Of a DNA stretch of 64,000 nucleotides, positions 56,892 through 64,000 are shown piece after piece (position 1 is the first letter of the stretch; every line of letters starts with the position of its first letter). The translations under genes were made by a program, and so were the position numbers. The stretch lies in the NCBI GenBank assembly GCA_030549175.1, contig JAUKUA010000003.1, positions 1,550,001-1,614,000 of the forward strand, in the 5' to 3' direction. Under the pieces are notes generated by a model, which did no database searches, had not been told where the DNA came from, and saw nothing but the letters and a program-made list of their open reading frames with translations. The stretch is from Lasiosphaeris hirsuta. Its lineage: Eukaryota; Ascomycota; Sordariomycetes; Sordariales; Lasiosphaeriaceae.

Positions 56892-57826
56892 CGGCATCTT
56901 TGCCTGGCGCAAGTCGTTGTTGGGTATATTCTGGGAGTGTTTTACTAGGACTGGAGTTTGGTGCGGTATACCAGAAGGGATGGCTTTGGCTCTTCATATC
57001 ACGAAGGGATGACGGTACGACTATATGACAGTAGCAACGGATACTTCTTTTGGGGTGTAGGCTTGGGTTGCCGATTTGAATCTCGGCTTTGGATCTCGCA
57101 CCCTGCATGTTGGTCGGGCTGGGGTTCTGGCTCTCATGAGTATTTCTGGGTAAAAGGAGGTTGATTGTGTTGGATTTGCGGCGTCTGCAATTCGGCGTAA
57201 GCCTTGTAATCGTGGTGCCAAGCAGCTCACTGTCGGTGGAGGTTTTGTGCCGTTTGAACATTTGCCTTTCAAGAATTTAATAGTAGTGTGGACCTTTTGC
57301 TTTATAGAGTACTGCTGCAGCACTCTCCATACCATTTATTAGCGACCATGAACTATTTTGTATATTCTTATCATTATTTGACATGTTCTGACATCTTGGG
57401 GTGTGCAATATTGCACATCACTGCACGTGAAGATGTTGGCGCTTGTGATCAGCCATCTACTCATTTCTCATTGATCCACGCTTTGCTCTGCGGCTTAGAC
57501 CTGCATCACTCCCAACCTCACAGCTCTTCACTGTGCTGCCATCTCAGACCCTGCACGCAATAGCAACATTGGATTCGAAGTTTTGCGCATTCAGCCTCAG
57601 AATTTCATTGTTAAGGGACAGCTGAACCGCTCGGCAGGCGCACAGGCGACCAACACGCCCTTGACTGGCTGAGCTCAAACCAAGTCGGACTAATTCGGCC
57701 GCTTTGTCCCAGCCTTTCTGCCCAGTTACTTTTCAGCCAGCTGCCTCAGTTACTCTCTCTCTCTCTCCCTTCCTCTCAGCATCAAGATTGAGGACTTGAA
57801 CGAATCCCAGCATCATCAACCCAAGC
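56892..57826. promoter_or_regulatory. Intergenic: rfx1 3' region and lipase-like gene promoter
   Basis: 935 bp. A CT-dinucleotide run (about 57752-57766) lies shortly upstream of the next ATG. No gene seen. Confidence 0.5.
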
Positions 57827-58808
57827 ATGGCCATCGAGCAGGAAGGCACCTTTGATGCCGCAGGCAAGAGCTTGTACACGAAGGCATGGCTGGTACGTCA
57901 CACCGAATCCACTCACTCACCAAATTGATGGACTGACATAATCCCAGCCTGAGGGCTCGCCCAAGGCTAAGCTGATCTTCGTCCACGGCTTCAGCGACCA
58001 CATTGGGCGCTACCAGCGCATGTTCACCGCCCTCGCGCAGCGCGGAATCGCCGTGTACGGCTTCGACCAGCGCGGCTGGGGCCGCAGCGTAGCGAAGTCA
58101 TCGGAGAGAGGCCTCACCGGCCCAACCTCGCTGATCATTGCCGACATCGCCGCCTTCCTCAAGCCGCACCTCCCCGCCTCCGCGGCTGACCCGCCCGTGT
58201 TTGTGCTCGGCCACTCGATGGGCGGCGCCGAGGTGCTCACCCTGCTGAGCGATGCCGCCTATCAGGACGATATCGTGCGCCACGTCCGCGGCTGGCTGCT
58301 CGAGAGTCCCTTCATCGCCATCTCGCCCGAGGAGCAGCCCAGCGCGCTCAAGGTGCTGGCCGGCCGTGTGGCGGGTAAGTTGCTGCCCAACCAGCAGGTG
58401 TATCACCAGCTCAAGCCGGAGAACTTGTCACGGGACCCAGCGATTGTGAAGGATTTGGCCGAGGATGTGCTGATGCACAACACGGGAACGCTTGGCGGGA
58501 TGGCGGGCATGTTGGACCGGGCGGCGTCGCTAGTCAGTGGGGCGGTGAGGCCGCGAGGCACGGCGGTGCGGAGCTTGTGGCTAGGACATGGCACGCGGGA
58601 TAAGGCTATCAGCTATGCGGCAAGCAAGAAGTATTTCGAGCAGTTTACGGAGGCGGTGCCGGATAAGGAGTTTAGGACATATGAGGGTTGGTATCACCAG
58701 CTACATTCGGATGGGGAGTGTAGCGACGAGTTCTACAAGGATGTCGCGGATTGGATCTTGGCGCGTCCCGGGCCAGCGGGAGAGGAACGGGCGGATTCGA
58801 AGCTGTGA
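57827..58808 (+). CDS. Monoglyceride-lipase-like serine hydrolase (Yju3/MGLL type)
   Basis: Exons 57827-57892 and 57948-58808 give 308 aa. After a short leader (GTFDAAGKSLYTKAWLPEGS) comes the oxyanion HGFSDH motif (35-40), the strand AVYGFDQRGWGRS, and the nucleophile elbow GHSMGG with Ser112. A likely catalytic Asp is in GHGTRDKAIS and the His is in GWYHQLHSDGE, so the triad appears complete. The GHSMGG motif and cap-region spacing match monoacylglycerol lipases (yeast Yju3, human MGLL), which cleave monoglycerides at lipid droplets and membranes. No signal peptide or transmembrane segment is seen. The intron is 55 nt (GTACGT...CCCAG). Substrate is inferred from family only. Confidence 0.87.
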
Positions 58809-59995
58809 GGGAGAAGGTTCAACCATGTCTCTTATGAGGGTAAGCAGCAGATGTCAGACGGTGTAAAGTGTGTATCGTGTATGGTTGTGGGGGACGGCTC
58901 TCTGTATGTAATACCGAGGGAGTACCAAAGCGCGTCCTGGATAGGTACTCTCACTCATAGTATATGTTTCCTATCAGTAAACTCAAGGTTGTCCCAATGT
59001 ATCGGTATTTGCTCGGTAGAAAGGGTTGAAACCAGCTCCCAGACTGAGATCTTCCGGGTGTGCCCGAGAACAAGGGTCTGACCCGGAGAAAACAGTTCAT
59101 ATAATAAAGGCGAACTTTCTTATCCTTCAGTTACTCCTCGGATCCGGTCCGAATTCATACGGTTTCCCGCATCAAGGTGCCTAACGGCAATGCCGGTGCT
59201 TCGATCGGTTCAATGCCGCAACCCGCTGCCGGTAATGCATGGACCAAGCCCGCTGCAAGCCGCCATGCGATTGCATCAAGGTCCCTAAACTCCGGCGCTC
59301 CGATGGTGAGCGCAGCACGTGCCAAGCGGGGCGCGATGGCACCTCTGGGCGACCAAACGAAACATTTCATCGTCAGTTGCCAACTCGCTCTCCGCAAGTC
59401 ACTTGTTGGCATATTGACGTTACGCAGTATCAAGCGTTACAGGGCATATAGGTAACGGAGGCATTGGCCTGTGATACTGAAAACCGCATGCAGAGGCAAT
59501 AACGAAAGCAGAGGGAAGCACAGTAAGGGGGTACAAAGGTGCAGAAAGTCTACCCCGTGTGTCGTCTCAAAAGTCGCCCAGGTCGTTTTGACTTTCACCT
59601 CCTCCGCAACTTGGAACTTGTGCGCAGCTGTGCGTGACGCTACCTGTGGTAGACTACGGGGGGTCCAACCCTTCCTACTGCTTGGCGGTCTTCGCCCTCG
59701 TCCATATGAGAGGAATAGACTAAGTTGCGGTAAGGTTGTGACCTTGATTGCCCCCCCCCCCCCCCCCCCCCTGCTGCGTTCCGCTTTTCAGGAATATCTA
59801 TCACCTCCCCTCCTCGGCCATGGTCTGGACTTTTATTCCCGGCCCCAAAAACACTGCGACCAGTCACGCCCAACCATCCTCTCCTACGAGGTGAAAAGAG
59901 AGCCAATTATTCTGTTGCTCTCACATACCAAAATACCGCAGTCCCATCCCCCCTCTCTCTCCAACAAGCTTCGCAGTGTAAGACGCCCTATCGCC
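58809..59995. promoter_or_regulatory. Intergenic: lipase-like 3' region and CDF transporter promoter
   Basis: 1.19 kb including a 21-base C homopolymer (59751-59771) about 225 bp upstream of the CDF gene ATG. The long frame continues upstream of that ATG without a stop, but the segment looks non-coding. Confidence 0.5.
59751..59771 (+). repeat. Poly(C)21 homopolymer
   Basis: Twenty-one consecutive C in the upstream region of the CDF transporter gene. Confidence 0.95.
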
Positions 59996-61492
59996 ATGGA
60001 CCAGCCCGATATTTCCAACAGCATATCGCTGCATCCCCACCCCTTTCGCACCCAGGCAGAATCAGCGAGCGCGCTACCGTCGTCCCAGCTCCCGCGAGCC
60101 CTAGAGCAAGCCCAAGCCCAAGCCGCCCACGCGAACCCAGCGGGCAAGGGTGCTAGCAGCACCGCGATTGAGGCGAACGACGGTGGTGACGATGCCGCCG
60201 TGTCGCGACACCATTCCGCCGGAACAGGGACCGATGTCGAGGTGGAGAGCCAGATGACGGGCCGCCTGCCGCTCGGCACCGTCGGGAGCGACCCCTACGG
60301 CCTAGCGCAGCGGTACAAGTCGGCGTCGGAGCTCGCCGCCATCAAGGCGAACACCTCGCGGAAGCGCGATGTGCGCACCGGCGGCTCAAGCCCCCCGCCA
60401 ACGGCGACCAGTGCCGCGGCTACCGGCTTCAGCACGAGCACGAGTAGCAAGCTGGCGCGGTATATGCGGCCGTTTGGGCGGCGCGTGACTCATGCGCGGC
60501 GTGTCTACGGCTTCTACGAAGCCCAGAACGAGACGATTGAGAGGCTGCTGAAGAGTGTGGATGAGCACCGGGCCGAGGCGCGTCAGGAGCACGGCGAGGA
60601 CCAGCTCAAGTTCAAAATTGCTGTATGGGGCTCCCTGGTGGCAAACATCCTCTTGACGGTCCTGCAGCTCTACGCCGCCATCTCGTCCGGCTCGCTCTCC
60701 CTCTTCACCACCATGGCCGACGCCGTCTTTGACCCGCTCAGCAACGTCACCCTGATCGCGACCAACCGGGCCGTGAAACGGGTTGACCCCCGCCGCTTCC
60801 CGTCAGGCAAGGCTCGCCTCGAGACGGTCGGCAACATCGCCTTCTGCTTCATCATGACGGCCGTGTCCTTGATCCTCATCGCCTTCTCGGCGCGCGACCT
60901 GGCCGAGCAGCATACGGACCTTAAGCCGTTCCACCTGCCCTCGGTCATCGCCGTATGCGTCGCGTTTGGCACCAAGTTCTCGCTGTTCCTGTACACGTGG
61001 TCCATCAAGGACAAGTACTCGCAGGTGCGCATCCTGTGGCAGGACCACCGCAACGACCTGCTCGTCAACGGCTTCGGTATCCTCACCTCGGTGGGCGGGA
61101 GCAAGCTGGTCTGGTGGCTCGACCCGGCAGGCGCCATCGTGCTGAGCGTGGTCATCTCGGTTATCTGGCTGAGCACGGCCTTCACCGAGTTCTTGCTACT
61201 CGTCGGAGTCGTCGCCAACGTCGAGATGCAACAGTTGATCACATATGTTTGTCTGACGCACTCGCCTCTGATTAGGCAGATTGACACGGTGCGCGCGTAC
61301 CATTCTGGCCCGAGGCTGATTGCCGAGGTGGATATTGTCATGGATCCTGAGGCCACACTCATGGAGACGCACGATGTCGCCGAGGCGCTGCAGGTCAAGC
61401 TAGAGGGGCTGCCGGACGTGGAGAGGGCGTATGTGCATGTGGACTATGAGACGACGCATAAGCCAGAGCATGCTTATAAGAAGGATCTGTAG
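59996..61492 (+). CDS. Cation diffusion facilitator, Mn/Fe-type
   Basis: This single-exon gene encodes 498 aa from ATG 59996 (CGCCATGG context). The N-terminal 200 residues are cytosolic and low-complexity, ending in a conserved YGFYEAQNETIERLLKSVDE helix. The membrane domain begins near residue 206 (FKIAVWGSLVANILLTVLQL). TM2 carries the metal site DAVFD (Asp242/Asp246) and TM5 carries DHRND (Asp350/Asp354). The DxxxD pair, instead of HxxxD, is the hallmark of Mn- (and Fe-) transporting CDFs such as plant MTP8-11. A C-terminal cytosolic domain (RLIAEVDIVMDPEATLMETH, AYVHVDYETTHKPEH) has the usual ferredoxin-like fold. These transporters export divalent metal from cytosol into vacuole or secretory compartments by proton antiport. 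Confidence 0.9.
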   Translation: MDQPDISNSISLHPHPFRTQAESASALPSSQLPRALEQAQAQAAHANPAGKGASSTAIEANDGGDDAAVSRHHSAGTGTDVEVESQMTGRLPLGTVGSDPYGLAQRYKSASELAAIKANTSRKRDVRTGGSSPPPTATSAAATGFSTSTSSKLARYMRPFGRRVTHARRVYGFYEAQNETIERLLKSVDEHRAEARQEHGEDQLKFKIAVWGSLVANILLTVLQLYAAISSGSLSLFTTMADAVFDPLSNVTLIATNRAVKRVDPRRFPSGKARLETVGNIAFCFIMTAVSLILIAFSARDLAEQHTDLKPFHLPSVIAVCVAFGTKFSLFLYTWSIKDKYSQVRILWQDHRNDLLVNGFGILTSVGGSKLVWWLDPAGAIVLSVVISVIWLSTAFTEFLLLVGVVANVEMQQLITYVCLTHSPLIRQIDTVRAYHSGPRLIAEVDIVMDPEATLMETHDVAEALQVKLEGLPDVERAYVHVDYETTHKPEHAYKKDL

Positions 61493-64000
61493 TCAGGCCG
61501 CATCGTAATTACTTGGCGGACATGTGGGTTTGTCTCGGCAACATAAAAAGCCTATGGGTGGCAAGGCGTTTCGGGATGGCGGAGAGGCTTGAATAAGGTA
61601 GCCATGGGGCGGCCATGGGACACCCTCTGGGAAATAGTTGTATGATGGGGGGCCTATGCAGTTGTGGTTTAATTGCCTGTACTGTTAGTATCTATACCAT
61701 ATTAGTATTTAACCTCACTTCTTCAAACCCCCTGGATTCTCCGGATGATTGTTGCCTTACTTTGGTCAGTCCAATGTGACACGAGCAAACGGACTTGATG
61801 AGTTGACATGAACTTGTTTACACGATTAGATTAAAGGCCCCGCTTCGTGGTGTTTGGAAGATATCACTTGAAGGTGGCCAGAGGAGCAAATGTGCAACAT
61901 AGAAAAGTCTAGGATAGTCGCTCCGGTTCCTTACCAATGTATATTCCGTGTGGGCGAACCTGTCCCCTCTTGTCCAGTCTCACACATCGCAGGTAACAAA
62001 ACCCCACGCCGCACATTGGATGATACGTATCTCACACCATATTGACATCTCAGCCTTCGTGGTTCTAATACTTACGCGTAAATACGCTCTTTGCGCTACC
62101 TCTATCAATAGCATGGGCTTATTATCCTTGGCGGCGGCAGTTGAAACTCATGATGTTTGCGAGGTGATGGTCGACTGTCTCTTGAGCTCTGGGTCGGGTG
62201 GGACGGTGGCAACATTGGAAGATTAACCGCCATGGAGACAGGAGGGGTGGCTAGGTGTTGGCAAGTTCAAGGGGATAGTCCAAGTCGACGACTAACCTGA
62301 CAATAGTATTGTGCCAGTTGGAGGTACAATGATGGTAGGCGAATATAAACATCAACACATGGATAAGTATGAAGATAGAGCCCGGCGGAAGAGCGGGAAA
62401 CAGACAAGCTACGTATTGGGACATGTGTTGAAAGCCGAGAAAGCTAGCTCTTGAACCGGTTATGAGTACCGACAATGGTTCTCCCGCGGGGTTTGAGACG
62501 TTGAGTGTATGGGCAAAGATAAATAAAAGAAAGGGAACAAGGGGAATACGGCCATGGAACTAAATAGGGCAAATACCAAATATCAGGTATACCGCCATCT
62601 TTCGCCTAGGCTACCGAAGACAGCCCGTTCCTAACCGAACGGAGCAAATTTGAAGTTTAAGATACTGTATGTATTTGTAATACCACGCAGAAAACGCCCC
62701 GATGATATTGTCCGTGAAATATTCAATGGCTTCTCCGATCGATCCTACAAGAGGGAATCAAAATGACAATACATTGGCGACTCCGGTGTTGGACTTGCTA
62801 GTACCGAGCCGTCTTGTTGCCGCTGCCAGGCTTTCGCATCGCGCACTGGCGATGTTCAGAGGTCTCGCCTTCGGCAGCCACGACTTCGTTTATCCAATGG
62901 CAGTTTGACTACATGGCCCTAATGTTATGTATTGGTCTCCCACATCTTAGTAGGTTGTCGAGGTTGGCTTACTTAGTTCTTGGATATTTGTATGGAATGA
63001 AGGCTGACGACTTACAAGCTTTATTTAAGCTTGTTGCCTCTTTGAGCGGGGCACGCGGGGTAATATCATTGGTAAAGCGTCACAGTGATGCAATGGGTGA
63101 GTTGCCACTAGTTCGCTACCAATTGTGGAGCAGTGGTAGCTTCCATGCAGAGCAGGGGAATTCGAGTAATTTGTTTGACAAGACCTCCACAGGCTCAATG
63201 CACTTGGCCGAGGGAACCGCGGTTCAAACCCGCCGAATCCATTGCCTATCCAGATCGGAGAATTGATGCCTGCTGGCATGCTGCTGGCGTCCATCCACAG
63301 TCCTTGACATCGAGATGTTATCACATCCGGTTGACTCTCTTCATTTTACCTGCAGTGAGCTTCAGCATTCCCTGCTGTCGTGCAAAAACTAGCCGGGCGC
63401 TGCAAGCCATGTCTCGCAAATGAAACATTGGAAACGGCCGTTGGCGTGTTAGCGTTGACCGGGCTTGGCGAAACGATGGCAGGGAGCCGGGATTCGACAT
63501 GAAAATTGCTCGGAAATGTCGAGGCTTACCTGCACTTGAAGATTAGACAGCAACTTGTACAGAGTAATAAGAAGAACTTTTGAAGGAAATATCGATACGG
63601 GTCACGGCTTGGCTCTGTCGCCTTTACCCCTTACAGATCGCGTAGCATCTATACAGTACACGGGCAGTTCCATTGGCGCTGTATCACGGGCACGTAGGCG
63701 TGCAGATATTTCCATTGTACATTGCCTGTCGCGGGTGTTTTCAAAGCCTGATCGCAATCATCTAGATTGATTAGCTTGCCGCCGTACTACTAGCTGCATA
63801 TGTACGGAAAGTACGCAGCGCGCAGTAACGCAGCCGCAGTGCTGCAAGACCTAGCCCGCAGGTTTCTTGCGCCATTTCAAGGCCAACCCAACGCCCGCCG
63901 TTGCTGAGATCCCGTCCGTGTGTTGCTGCTAGTTTCTGCGCTGGTCAGCCAGGTAGGCACGAGAGGCACGGTACCAGGTAGGTTGATGTGAGGTGGTTCT
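61493..64000. other. Gene-free window end
   Basis: 2.5 kb after the CDF gene with no supported coding frame, tRNA or repeat family. A short A-box/B-box-like pair around 63128-63235 is discussed under findings. Confidence 0.45.

Noticed and set aside
59471..59995. 175-codon upstream extension of the CDF gene frame
   Set aside because: Contains the C21 tract and no conserved sequence; the ATG at 59996 has a good start context and precedes the family-like region.
1..64000. CRISPR arrays, insertion sequences, prophage or bacterial operons
   Set aside because: Spliced eukaryotic genes throughout; no repeat-spacer arrays, terminal inverted repeats, transposase or integrase frames seen.

Overview
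The window is nuclear DNA of a filamentous ascomycete (Pezizomycotina, most likely Sordariomycetes). I base this on compact protein-coding genes with short spliceosomal introns (about 48-132 nt, most with a CTAAC/CTGAC-like branch site), and on a typical single-copy fungal gene set (xrn1, hat2, nrp1, hid1, mid1, yop1, rfx1, pmp3, ysy6). It also carries one Pol III tRNA gene with a small intron. I saw no operon, CRISPR array, prophage, transposon, secondary-metabolite cluster or resistance island. I reconstructed exon structures by hand from splice signals, reading frame and family consensus. Several genes (ysy6, yop1, pmp3 and a small mitochondrial-type gene) only appear once introns are removed.

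Layout: 1-12.6 kb holds the 3' end of mcm5 (+), a degenerate AMP-binding protein (-), nucleoporin pom34 (+), an epoxide-hydrolase-like protein with eroded catalytic motifs (-), hid1 (-) and signal peptidase subunit spc3 (+). 12.6-24.4 kb holds xrn1 (-) divergent from hat2 (+), then a long disordered protein with a possible F-box (+) whose reading frame breaks once. 25.8-36 kb holds nrp1 (-), a 3.7 kb gene-free stretch, pmp3 (+) and a low-complexity protein (+). 36.6-43.3 kb holds a small coiled-coil protein (+), get4 (-), tRNA-Gly(CCC) (+) and a UBA/UIM USP-like gene (-) interrupted by an in-frame TAG. 44-52.7 kb holds the snRNP27-like splicing protein (+), an SMAP-domain protein (+), ysy6/RAMP4 (-), a small membrane protein (+), mid1 (-) and yop1 (-). 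54-61.5 kb holds an RFX transcription factor (+), a monoglyceride-lipase-like hydrolase (+) and a Mn/Fe-type CDF transporter (+). The last 2.5 kb shows no gene.

The genes are mostly unrelated housekeeping functions. A loose secretory/ER theme runs through several (spc3, get4, ysy6, yop1, hid1, mid1), but I see no functional cluster. The oddest features are gene-level: an in-frame TAG inside an otherwise continuous coding frame (40464-40466), a one-base frame break near 20750, a probable GC-AG intron, three enzyme-like proteins without their catalytic motifs, first coding exons of only 3 and 5 nt, and a 41-bp tandem duplication at the end of a splicing-factor gene.
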